From: Rhodobacteraceae bacterium (ex Bugula neritina AB1)
Lineage (GTDB): Bacteria > Pseudomonadota > Alphaproteobacteria > Rhodobacterales > Rhodobacteraceae
Assembly: GCA_001730095.1 (NCBI GenBank)
Contig: MDLF01000086.1
Location: 1 to 64,000, forward strand
DNA length: 64,000 nucleotides
Reading direction: 5' to 3'
Under the pieces are notes generated by a model, which saw only the letters and a program-made list of their open reading frames with translations, was not told the origin of the DNA and did not search any database. Made by a program: the position numbers and the translations under genes. Positions 8,195 to 15,753 of this stretch are shown one piece after another. Positions within the stretch are counted from its first letter, which is position 1, and each line of letters opens with the position of its first letter.

Positions 8195-8806
8195 ATGTCT
8201 AAAACAGAATTCCCCCCTTCGATCATAAGCCGCCCGGTTTACGGTGAGCTTGAGGCCCGCTCCGGCAGCGGTCACCTGATGATTGCAGATGCGACCGGCG
8301 CCGAGGCGATCCTTGATCTGGCCAAATCTGCGGACAAGGACTTCTGGGCCAAGGCCCATATCATCTACATCCCCAAGAATACCGGCACCAAATACAGCAG
8401 CCAGCTGGAAGACCTGGGTGCCGGCCAGTTTTATGCAGGCCCCTCATATGAAGCCGCGCAAAGCCGCATTCGCCGCGCCCTTCAGGATTGCCACATGGGC
8501 ACCCAGGTCTACCTGACCGGCACCGAAAGCCTGATGGGCCAGGCCATGGCCGAGGCCACCACCGCCGGCATCCCACATACCGCGATCCAGACCGAACACC
8601 GCGGCTCTACCGCGCGGCGCATGCAATGCGTGCACTGCAAGGGCATCACCGAAGATGTCACCACCGACCCGTTTGAATGCAGCCATTGCGGCCTCAGCCT
8701 GTTCGTGCGCGATCACTATTCGCGCCGCATCGCTGCCTTTCAGGGCGTGCGGGTGGATGCCGAAGATCCCGGCAATATCCCCGACAAAGTGGAGCTGTTC
8801 AAGTGA
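8195..8806 (+). CDS. dmmA: Dimethylamine monooxygenase subunit DmmA
   Basis: This 203-residue protein has a C-terminal metal-binding module: CVHCKG near residue 147 and CSHCG near 166 give two CX2C pairs, like a zinc ribbon or rubredoxin-type site. The N-terminal half resembles the DmmA-like domain found only with these oxygenases. It is a required component of the heteromeric, NAD(P)H-dependent dimethylamine monooxygenase, which oxidatively demethylates dimethylamine to methylamine. The metal site could mediate electron transfer or be structural; the sequence does not decide. Its stop overlaps the dmmB start by four bases. Confidence 0.85.
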   Translation: MSKTEFPPSIISRPVYGELEARSGSGHLMIADATGAEAILDLAKSADKDFWAKAHIIYIPKNTGTKYSSQLEDLGAGQFYAGPSYEAAQSRIRRALQDCHMGTQVYLTGTESLMGQAMAEATTAGIPHTAIQTEHRGSTARRMQCVHCKGITEDVTTDPFECSHCGLSLFVRDHYSRRIAAFQGVRVDAEDPGNIPDKVELFK

Positions 8807-9768
8807 GTGCTGGCACCGCAAAACTGAATGTCACCGTGGCCGAGGTCAAACCCGTCAACGACCTTGTCACCCGTTTCAAATTCGTCCGCACCGGCGGCGG
8901 CGACCTGCCGACCTTCTCGGGCGGCGCCCATACTGTTGTCGAGATGCAGGACGGCGGCATCACCCGGCTGAACGCCTATTCGCTGATGTCCAACCCGGCC
9001 GACCGCGGCGCCTATACTATCTCTGTGCGCCGCGACGACGAGGGTCGGGGCGGCTCCAAGTTCATGCACTCCCAGGTCAAAGAGGGCATGGAGATGGTGA
9101 TCTCCAACCCGGTGAACCTGTTCTCGCTGGACCTGCGGGCCAAGAAACACCTGATGCTGGCCGGCGGGATCGGCATCACGCCGTTCATGGCGCAGATGCA
9201 CCAGCTTTCGATGATGGGCGGCCAGTTCGAGCTGCACTATTCGGTGCGCAACGCCTCTCTCGGCAGCTACGCTGAGGAACTGGACGCAAAGTATCCCGGC
9301 AAGGTGACCATCTATCACGATGATCAGGGCGAGGCGATCGACCTGGGCACTTTGCTGGCCACCCAGCCGCTTGGCACCCATGTCTATGTCTGCGGCCCCA
9401 AAGGCATGATCGACTGGGTGCATGGCACTGCTGAAAGCATGGGCTGGCCGCGCGAAGCCGTGCATTCCGAGGAATTCCTGGCGCCTGCCTCAGGCAAGCC
9501 GTTCGAGGTGAAATGCGCCGTCTCCAACAAGGTGGTTCAAGTCGGCGAGCATCAGTCGCTGCTGGAGGCCCTGGAAGCAGCCGGTATTGACGCCCCCTAC
9601 CTCTGCCGCGGCGGCGCCTGCGGCCAGTGCGAGACCAATGTCATCGGCTATGACGGCAAGTTCCTGCATTTTGACCACTGGCTGACTGACGAGCAGAAGG
9701 CCGGCGGCAAGCACATCATGCCCTGTGTGTCGCGCTTTGAAGGCAAAACCCTGGTCCTGGACCGCTGA
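8803..9768 (+). CDS. dmmB: Dimethylamine monooxygenase reductase subunit DmmB
   Basis: This 321-residue phthalate-dioxygenase-reductase-type flavoprotein has a flavin-binding NAYSLMSNP near residue 60, the nucleotide-binding GGIGITPFM near 120, a CGP motif near 190, and a C-terminal plant-type 2Fe-2S domain with CRGGACGQC plus a distal cysteine (MPCVSR). It would pass electrons from NAD(P)H to the heme subunit. The GTG at 8803 overlaps the dmmA stop (GTGA), implying translational coupling; longer readings upstream overlap dmmA and are not credible. Confidence 0.9.
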   Translation: MSAGTAKLNVTVAEVKPVNDLVTRFKFVRTGGGDLPTFSGGAHTVVEMQDGGITRLNAYSLMSNPADRGAYTISVRRDDEGRGGSKFMHSQVKEGMEMVISNPVNLFSLDLRAKKHLMLAGGIGITPFMAQMHQLSMMGGQFELHYSVRNASLGSYAEELDAKYPGKVTIYHDDQGEAIDLGTLLATQPLGTHVYVCGPKGMIDWVHGTAESMGWPREAVHSEEFLAPASGKPFEVKCAVSNKVVQVGEHQSLLEALEAAGIDAPYLCRGGACGQCETNVIGYDGKFLHFDHWLTDEQKAGGKHIMPCVSRFEGKTLVLDR

Positions 9769-9779
9769 GGGAGACAGAT

Positions 9780-10823
9780 ATGACAATCCAATTCAACGAC
9801 GAAACCTTCTATGGCGACTTCACGTTCAAGAACTCGGACTGGGCGATCAAACGCTTCCCCTTCCCGTTCCACGAGGACAGCTACATGTACTCGGTGAACA
9901 TGGAGCCGCATAAGTCCTACCGGCCCGGCTCTGTGTTTGAACGCACCTTTGATGTGGACGAACATTATGTCTCCGAAATGAAGGACCGCGCCCGGGTGCT
10001 GGCGGATGACCCGCTGCGCTGCCAGTCGCTGCCACATATGACGCTGGCGGGCTGGGACCTGGTCGAGCTGATCATGGAGGCCAAGGCGGCCGAATATCCG
10101 GACCTGTTCGAACTGCACAAGGATGGCAACCGCTGGCGCTGGATCAACAAGCCGCTGGGGATTGATGACACTTTCACCTTCCTTGACGAAAGCACCCTGC
10201 CCTACGGGCCGATGGAATACATCACTCGCCAGACGCAGGGCGACTTTGCGGTGCTGGACCAGCGCGACGACAACCTGTGGATGGATGCCGGCATGGTCAC
10301 CACCCAGGCGGACTGGTCGCTGGACTTTGACATCGGCATGAACTTCTTTGAATGGCACGCGCCAGTGCCCAAAGCGCATGAGATGGGCATTTTCGTGCGC
10401 GCCCTGAAATTCCTCTTGAATATCCAGCAGGGCCAGCCGGCCCGCCGCCTGAACTGGACCATGACCGTCAACCCGCTGCTCGATACATCCCCCGAAAACT
10501 ACCACAAATGGGGCACCATGAAGCAGGGTCTGACAAAGGACAACATCGGCGAGAAACAGCACCTGCGGGTGGAGCTGCAGACCTTCTTCCGGCTGCCCCG
10601 CTCCAACGCGCTGGTGTTCCCGATCCGCTGCTACCTGATCAGCTTCAACGACCTGGTGACGGTGCCGAAATGGGGCCGCCGCCTGCACCGTGTGATCCGC
10701 GACCTGCCGGAGGAGCTGGCCACCTACAAAGGCTTCATCGACAACCGCCCGCTGATGGTGGAGTGGCTGTCGCAATATGACGACGGCAGCCCGACATCGG
10801 ACGGCATCTGGCCCGACGAATAA
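9780..10823 (+). CDS. dmmC: Dimethylamine monooxygenase heme subunit DmmC (DUF3445)
   Basis: This 347-residue DUF3445-family protein is of the heme-dependent oxidative N-demethylase type, the presumed oxygen-activating subunit that removes one methyl group from dimethylamine. It is cytosolic, with no signal peptide or membrane helix. Family-typical features are the YRPG segment near residue 43, several histidines suitable as heme ligand (for example FEWHAP near 195) and VFPIRCYLISF near 280. A GAGGGAGA ribosome site precedes the ATG. It is the last gene of dmmDABC and is followed by a clean terminator. Confidence 0.88.
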   Translation: MTIQFNDETFYGDFTFKNSDWAIKRFPFPFHEDSYMYSVNMEPHKSYRPGSVFERTFDVDEHYVSEMKDRARVLADDPLRCQSLPHMTLAGWDLVELIMEAKAAEYPDLFELHKDGNRWRWINKPLGIDDTFTFLDESTLPYGPMEYITRQTQGDFAVLDQRDDNLWMDAGMVTTQADWSLDFDIGMNFFEWHAPVPKAHEMGIFVRALKFLLNIQQGQPARRLNWTMTVNPLLDTSPENYHKWGTMKQGLTKDNIGEKQHLRVELQTFFRLPRSNALVFPIRCYLISFNDLVTVPKWGRRLHRVIRDLPEELATYKGFIDNRPLMVEWLSQYDDGSPTSDGIWPDE

Positions 10824-10873
10824 TCCCGAAGGGATCGGCGGGTCGCCCCCTGCCAAACAACACGCCACACTGG

Positions 10874-10900
10874 CTGCCGCGTTTCACACGCGGCAGTTTT
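10874..10900 (+). terminator. Terminator of dmmDABC
   Basis: A perfect 9-bp stem CTGCCGCGT/ACGCGGCAG (10874-10882, 10888-10896) with a 5-base loop is followed by TTTT, 50 bases after the dmmC stop. Confidence 0.8.
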
Positions 10901-10917
10901 CCGTTTCCCGAAGGAAC

Positions 10918-11105
10918 GGCTCCCGCCCCTGCATCAGTCGACGGGCTGCGCCCGCCCTCTGTGCAGCGTTGGGCCAGGCAGCGCGCTTCGCGCGCTGCAG
11001 ACCATCCGGAACCGAAGCTGCAAGATGCCACCGCGCCGCGCGCAGCGCGGCGCTGCGCCCAACTGTGAAAGGACATCTTGGATGTTCCTGAAACAGGCGG
11101 GAGCC
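10918..11105 (+). repeat. Dispersed structured repeat, copy 1
   Basis: The outer inverted repeat is GGCTCCCGCC (10918-10927) with GGCGGGAGCC (11096-11105). Inside are a GTTGGGC...GCCCAAC pair and three hairpins: GCAGCGCG-type near 10978-11000, a GCGCCGCGC/GCGCGGCGC stem near 11032-11053, and a short hairpin just before the right end. Related copies lie at 22085, 36341 and 51105. Confidence 0.6.
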
Positions 11106-11120
11106 GCCTGCCTAGACGCT

Positions 11121-11777
11121 TCAGCTCGATTGCGGGTAGGAAATTATGGACAAATAGCGGGCCGGCAGCTCAGTCAGACCTTCCGGCCCATGTGGCGCAT
11201 CGGCATCAAAGAACAGCGTGTCACCAGGCCGCAAGGAAAACACCTGGTCCCCATGGCGGTAATCAACTTCCCCTTCCAGCATATACAGCATCTCAATCCC
11301 GTCATGCTGGAACGTCGGGAAAACATCCGACTGTTCCGTCAATGTGATCATGTACGGCTCCACCAAAACCCCAGATGCATTGGCGCCGAGATGGCCCAAA
11401 AGCTGGTACTGATGCCCGGCCCGTGTGCCGGCCCGCTCTGTCTCGACACCTTCGCCAGACTTGGTGTGCACTGCTTCGCGGCTTTCCTCGAAGCGGCGAA
11501 AAAACGAGGTGATCGGCACGCTAAGCGCATTGGCAAGCAGCTGCAGTGTCGTCAAAGAGGGCGACGTGTTGCCATTTTCGATTTTCGACAACATCCCGAT
11601 CGACAAGCCTGTCAGATTGGCCAGATCCGCGACCGTGATCCCTTGCTGCCGCCGGAACGAACGCACCTCCCGCCCGATTGCAACTTCCAGAACTTTTTCC
11701 GAGCCGTCACGGACCCGATGGGGATCTTGGGAAAGGTTATTTGCCACTGCGTCACTGTCATCTTTGAGTTTAGCCAC
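11121..11777 (-). CDS. XRE-family regulator with C-terminal cupin domain
   Basis: This 218-residue cytosolic regulator has a helix-turn-helix near residues 40-95 (GITVADLANLTGLSIGMLSK) and a cupin sensor domain over the last 90 residues (GEVDYRHGDQVFSLRPGDTLFF, DAPHGPEG). The GTG at 11777 has AAGGAAG eight bases upstream and is preferred to an ATG 24 codons earlier without such a site. It is convergent with dmmC and divergent from the GntR gene. Cupin-XRE proteins often sense small amines or amino acids, so control of dmm or mgd genes is plausible but unproven. Confidence 0.85.
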   Translation of the reverse strand: MAKLKDDSDAVANNLSQDPHRVRDGSEKVLEVAIGREVRSFRRQQGITVADLANLTGLSIGMLSKIENGNTSPSLTTLQLLANALSVPITSFFRRFEESREAVHTKSGEGVETERAGTRAGHQYQLLGHLGANASGVLVEPYMITLTEQSDVFPTFQHDGIEMLYMLEGEVDYRHGDQVFSLRPGDTLFFDADAPHGPEGLTELPARYLSIISYPQSS

Positions 11778-12305
11778 TGTGTTATCTTCCTTATGGATGG
11801 CCCCTGACAAGCACGCAGCTGCCGTTGCGCAAAACTTTTTCGAATACAAGAAACGGTGCGAATATTATTTTACTGCGGTTACTCATTCTCCCCAAGCCCT
11901 TACCATCAGAGGACAGAAAATAGTTGCTGCTGAGCCGCGTTGGCCTGCCCATGGCCGAATTGGACAGCTTCCTTGCCGCCCCCAGGTCCCACCGCCAGAG
12001 ACAGGTCGAAACAGCGGCTGGGCCACAATGCGCCAATCCAGCGCGTCCGCCAGCGGGGCTGCCAAACAACACCCAGAAAAAATAACAAAAACAATGAGGT
12101 ACAAACCTTCAGCGCGGCACGGAAAACACCGAGCGACAGAACCAGATCGCCCGCACTGCCTTGCTGACCATCGCAGGAACGGCTATGATATCAGCCAATC
12201 ACTGTTGCAAAAAACGATCGCAATACGGTCTTTCGTACCGGCAACAGCAGCCGCCAACATGAACAGGAGCAGGGGTTCCCGCTCAGACGGCCCGGAAAAC
12301 AAACC
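11778..12305. other. Divergent intergenic region between XRE-cupin and GntR genes
   Basis: This 528-base region has no convincing gene. It should contain the promoters of both flanking regulators. I see no long repeat or confident promoter. Confidence 0.6.
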
Positions 12306-13031
12306 ATGAGCGCAGCAGAAGAAACCACCTCGCAAATCCTGACCACCCATTCCGTGGGGGCCACTGTGCAAGTGGTGATTGACACGCTGTTTGCCCGGAT
12401 CAAATCCGGCAGCTACCCGGTGGACACACGGTTGCCCTCCGAGCGCACATTGGCGTCCGAACTCGGGGTCGCCCGAAATACGGTGCGCGAAGCTCTGGAT
12501 GTGCTGGCAAGCCAGAAGGTCATTCACCGGCGCGCCGGCTCTGGCAGCTTTGTTAAGTTCCGCTCTGACCCAAAGCCGGAAAGCGCCTATGCATCCCTGG
12601 CAAAGGAGGTGTCGCCCCTCGACCATCTGGTGGTTCGCGGCATTCTGGAACCGGAACTGGTGCGACTGGCGGTGATCAATATGACTCCGCGCCAGATTGA
12701 GGAATTGGACCAGACCCTTTCCCGGGTCGAAGCCGTGCGCACCGATCCTGACGCCTTCATTGAAGCGGAGGAAGATCTCTACCGCAAAATTGCCGAAGGC
12801 TCCGGCAATCCGCTGCTGCGTTCCTGCTATGAACTGGCGATCGAGGCTGGCGGCCTCTCCTGCCGCACTGCTCTGCGCCGCCGCCATCTGACACCGCAGC
12901 GGATTCAGGACTGCCAGAAGCGCTATAATACGCTGTTCAACGCCATTGCCTCCCGCGATGTGGAATCGGCGGTGGAATTCATCAAGCTGCATCTGATCGA
13001 TGAGCAAAAACTGCTGCTGCAGGAGGCCTGA
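12306..13031 (+). CDS. GntR-family (FadR/FCD subfamily) transcriptional regulator
   Basis: This 241-residue protein has an N-terminal winged helix (residues 20-90, with RLPSERTLASELGVARNTVREAL) and an all-helical FCD domain containing a possible metal/ligand site (EAEEDLYRKIAEGSGNPLL near 155 and ELAIEAGG near 178). The usual FCD motif begins D-x-x-F-H; here it is EDLYRKI, so the histidine ligand is replaced. It is encoded between the dmm and mgd operons. A FadR-like half-dyad sits in the dmmD promoter, making dmm a candidate target (inference). It converges on the binding-protein relic 16 bases downstream. Confidence 0.85.
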   Translation: MSAAEETTSQILTTHSVGATVQVVIDTLFARIKSGSYPVDTRLPSERTLASELGVARNTVREALDVLASQKVIHRRAGSGSFVKFRSDPKPESAYASLAKEVSPLDHLVVRGILEPELVRLAVINMTPRQIEELDQTLSRVEAVRTDPDAFIEAEEDLYRKIAEGSGNPLLRSCYELAIEAGGLSCRTALRRRHLTPQRIQDCQKRYNTLFNAIASRDVESAVEFIKLHLIDEQKLLLQEA

Positions 13032-13047
13032 CGCCCCAGATCGGCGC

Positions 13048-13965
13048 TCAGCCTTGAACCGCGCGAGAGCTGACCTGCCCCCCTGGCCCGCCACTTTCCA
13101 GCCGTTGATGCCAAAGCTGCCCCAGCGCCGCCAGCTCTGACTTCAGCAGGCCGGAATGCGCTGCCAGCCAGTCCGGGATCGACTTGAACGCGGCAATCCG
13201 CGCCTTGCTGTCCTGCACTGTCACCACTGGCCAGTCGCCGATCAAAGCATTGGAAATACCGAATATTTCCTCGCCCCACCAGTCGGCATGACCAAATGCG
13301 TGGGTGACGTGCCCCAGCTGCTTCATCGCCGCCAGAACAGATAGCGTTGCAACCGACCCTGTCTTTTCGACTGCGCTGTGCCAGATATCCAGCATCGCCA
13401 CATATTCCCAGCTCACCGCCGACCAGGTTTCGGGAAACCGGCGGTTGTACTCTGCAAAGTACACATGCGGTCGGTTGAAGAAAAACGCCTTTTCCCGCGG
13501 CATCGGGTCGTCGAAATCCGGAAACTGAAACACCACCCCTTCCATGAACTCCGGCGACGTCCGTGCGGCCAGCCGGTCATAGCCGTCCATCGTGCAGCTG
13601 ATGATCTGCCCCTGGAACCCCTTGGCATAGGCATATTCCGTCAGCGCATGCACCATCGGCGCATAGGATGAACACCAGCACAGAATATCGGCTCCGCTCT
13701 CCAGCATCGGGTCCACAACCGGCCCCGGATCCGTGGTCTCAGGAGCATACTGGACCTCCCGCAGGATCCGCGTGCCAGCCGCCTTGAAGGCCGCCCGGTA
13801 CACGGATATTGGTCCGAACCCGCAGGAGAAGCAGATGACCAGGAAACCTTTTGCCGTCATCGGCGCCAGAAGATCGCCGACCGCCTGACCACCGCCGACC
13901 TCTACAAAGGGTGGTCCATGCCCGTAACCCCAAGAGGGTCTAAATGGCCATGCGGGATCAATGGG
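13048..13965 (-). pseudogene. Truncated ABC-type branched-chain/amide substrate-binding protein relic
   Basis: The frame encodes the C-terminal two-thirds of a Peripla_BP_6-type (leucine-binding-like) protein, for example GADILCWCSSYAPMVHALTEYAYAKGF and later GDWPVVTVQDSKARIAAF. The first ATG (13860) falls inside the domain. The frame stays open upstream to a stop at 13966-13968, but without a start codon, signal peptide or lipobox. No permease or ATPase genes are nearby. It is best read as a 5'-truncated remnant of a solute-uptake gene that may once have served this amine locus. Confidence 0.6.
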
Positions 13966-14120
13966 TCACCTCGTGCATGTTTGACGCCCGGGTCTGGTGG
14001 GGCCGGGATGTGTTCACCGGCAGGTTCGACATCCTGCCGCACATGGCAGCGCCCTTTGCTGCTGTGCGAATCTCACTTCGCAAGCTATTGTTCGCCCTAT
14101 GCAGCGCGATAACACCATGA
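13944..14120 (+). CDS. Small ORF (58 aa) coupled to the downstream AraC-type regulator
   Basis: ATG at 13944 has AAGAGGG six bases upstream. The frame runs 58 codons and ends in TGA at 14118-14120, overlapping the regulator's ATG at 14117 (ATGA). The regulator itself lacks a ribosome site, so translation could be coupled. The peptide contains FDARVWWGRDVF, faintly like the WWGEEIFG segment of the neighbouring binding-protein relic, so it might instead be a gene fragment. No homologue is recognised. Confidence 0.4.
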   Translation: MAMRDQWVTSCMFDARVWWGRDVFTGRFDILPHMAAPFAAVRISLRKLLFALCSAITP

Positions 14121-15103
14121 CTCTCGGCTTTCTGATTTTTCCCGGCTTTCCAATGGCCTGCCTAACGTCGGCCATCGAGCCCCTGCGTGCGGCAAATGAA
14201 ATTGCCGGGTCTGAAACCTTTCAGTGGAAGCTGGTGTCCGAAACCGGCAACAGCGTGACCGCTTCTGCCAATGTGGCCTTCCAGCCTGACTGCTCTCTGG
14301 ACGAAGCCGACGGCGTCGACACCCTGTTCCTGCTGTCCAGCCCACAAGGCAAATTCGAAGACCCCAAGGGGTCAAACGGCAGGCTGCGCCACCTGGCTCG
14401 GCACGGCACCACCATGGGCGCGGTGTCCGGTGGTGTGTTTCCTCTGGCGCGCTCCGGCCTCCTGGACGGGCACAGCTGCTCTGTCCACTGGTGTTACAAG
14501 GCCGCCTTCACTGCCGAGTTCCCATCGCTGACAACAACCGACGACGTCATCGTGCTGGACCGCCGCCGCTATACCGCCAGCGGCGCCGCTGCGATGTTCG
14601 ACCTGTCCCTAAAGCTGATTGAACAGGCTTTGGGTGATGCGGTGATGACCGAGGTCGCCTGCTGGTTCCAGCATCCGATGGTCCGTGCCGAGGGCGTGCG
14701 CCAGAAAATACCCGCCTTCAAGACCGACAGCACCGCCGACAGCCTGCCGCCACAGGTTGCCAAGGCCGTTGAGATGTTTGCCGAAAACCTGGAACATCCG
14801 GTGTCGATCCGCGAAGTCGCCAGCGAGATCGGCGTCTCGCCCCGGCAGCTGGAACGCAGTTTCAAAACCGCCACCGGCCAAAGCCCGGCGATCTATTACC
14901 GCACCCTGCGGATGAATGCAGCCCGCCAGCTGGTGATGTATTCGCGCGACTCGATCACCGCGATCGCCAATGCCGTGGGCTATGCAACCTCTTCCACCCT
15001 GTCGCAGCATTACCGCGACAGCTTTGGCGTCTCTCCACAGGAAGAACGCCGCAAAGTGAACCTGTTCCGGGTCCAGGACAACCTGCCGATCCCCTCGGCC
15101 TGA
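14117..15103 (+). CDS. GlxA-type AraC-family regulator (DJ-1/PfpI-like sensor plus AraC HTH)
   Basis: This 328-residue protein has an N-terminal DJ-1/PfpI-like domain (TLGFLIFPGFPMACLTSAIEPL at the start, the GAVSGGVFPLARSGLL elbow near 105) and a C-terminal double helix-turn-helix AraC domain (residues 220-320, SIREVASEIGVSPRQLERSF and SITAIANAVGYATSSTLSQHYR). This architecture is shared by CdhR/GbdR-type activators of carnitine, glycine betaine and sarcosine catabolism, so regulation of mgd or dmm genes is a reasonable guess. An in-frame ATG at 14099 is an alternative start; neither has a clear ribosome site. Confidence 0.85.
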   Translation: MTLGFLIFPGFPMACLTSAIEPLRAANEIAGSETFQWKLVSETGNSVTASANVAFQPDCSLDEADGVDTLFLLSSPQGKFEDPKGSNGRLRHLARHGTTMGAVSGGVFPLARSGLLDGHSCSVHWCYKAAFTAEFPSLTTTDDVIVLDRRRYTASGAAAMFDLSLKLIEQALGDAVMTEVACWFQHPMVRAEGVRQKIPAFKTDSTADSLPPQVAKAVEMFAENLEHPVSIREVASEIGVSPRQLERSFKTATGQSPAIYYRTLRMNAARQLVMYSRDSITAIANAVGYATSSTLSQHYRDSFGVSPQEERRKVNLFRVQDNLPIPSA

Positions 15104-15128
15104 GCGGCCCGAACCAAACTCCAGACAC

Positions 15129-15169
15129 AAAAAGGCCGGTGGTTTTCTAAAGAAACCACCGGCCTTTTT
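15129..15169. terminator. Bidirectional terminator between AraC-type regulator and mgdD
   Basis: A near-perfect stem of about 16 bp (15130-15145 with 15153-15168, core GGCCGGTGGTTT) is flanked by A-run and T-run, so it can end transcription in both directions of this convergent pair. Confidence 0.85.
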
Positions 15170-15171
15170 GG

Positions 15172-15753
15172 TCAGATAACTGCGTTCACCGCCGTGACCA
15201 GCGCGTGATGCAGGGACGCCGCCGACGAGCGCGGACCAATAATGGAATAGCGCTGCCCAGGCTCGCGGCACAGCAGGAACACTCCCAAATGTTCCATCGA
15301 GGTGCGGGTGGCGTCGCCCGGTTTGCCGGCCCGAACATTGGCATTGCACAGCCGTTCCAGCACATCAAAGCACCGACTGCCCTCCATGTCCAAGCGGCAC
15401 CAGCCGTCGGTCTGCTCCACCACGGAACCAGCATCGCCAACCGCCTCTTTCAGCGCTGCGGCCAGAAGCTCGTGTTCGTCATGCGGGGCAGAGACCATCC
15501 ACAAGTCCGGCCCCATCCACCAGGCGGCAAAATCGCCATGTTCATTCCACGCGGCGGCTTCGGGCAGACTGCCACCAAGGAAGGATTTGGCAGCGGACTG
15601 CAGCACATCCTCGTCTCCCTGCCGTGCTGCCAGTGACGCCAGCGCACAATCGCTGACTTCCCGGATCAGCAGACCGGTAAACGCATCCACCCGCGGCTCA
15701 AACCCGCCCAGCGGCGTAACGGCCTTCAGGCCATGATTGTCAAACTTACCCAC
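15172..15753 (-). CDS. mgdD: N-methylglutamate dehydrogenase subunit D (sarcosine oxidase gamma-like)
   Basis: This 193-residue member of the SoxG family is the gamma-like subunit of the four-part N-methylglutamate dehydrogenase. The GTG start at 15753 follows GGAAGGGGAGCG and gives the family-typical length; the frame is open for 36 more codons upstream but those overlap mgdC. It overlaps the mgdC 3' end by eight bases. Visible family features are LGGSLPEAAAW, WWMGPDLWM, the DGWCRLDMEG segment and a hydrophobic C-terminus. It ends the mgdABCD operon and is followed by a strong terminator. Confidence 0.88.
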   Translation of the reverse strand: MGKFDNHGLKAVTPLGGFEPRVDAFTGLLIREVSDCALASLAARQGDEDVLQSAAKSFLGGSLPEAAAWNEHGDFAAWWMGPDLWMVSAPHDEHELLAAALKEAVGDAGSVVEQTDGWCRLDMEGSRCFDVLERLCNANVRAGKPGDATRTSMEHLGVFLLCREPGQRYSIIGPRSSAASLHHALVTAVNAVI

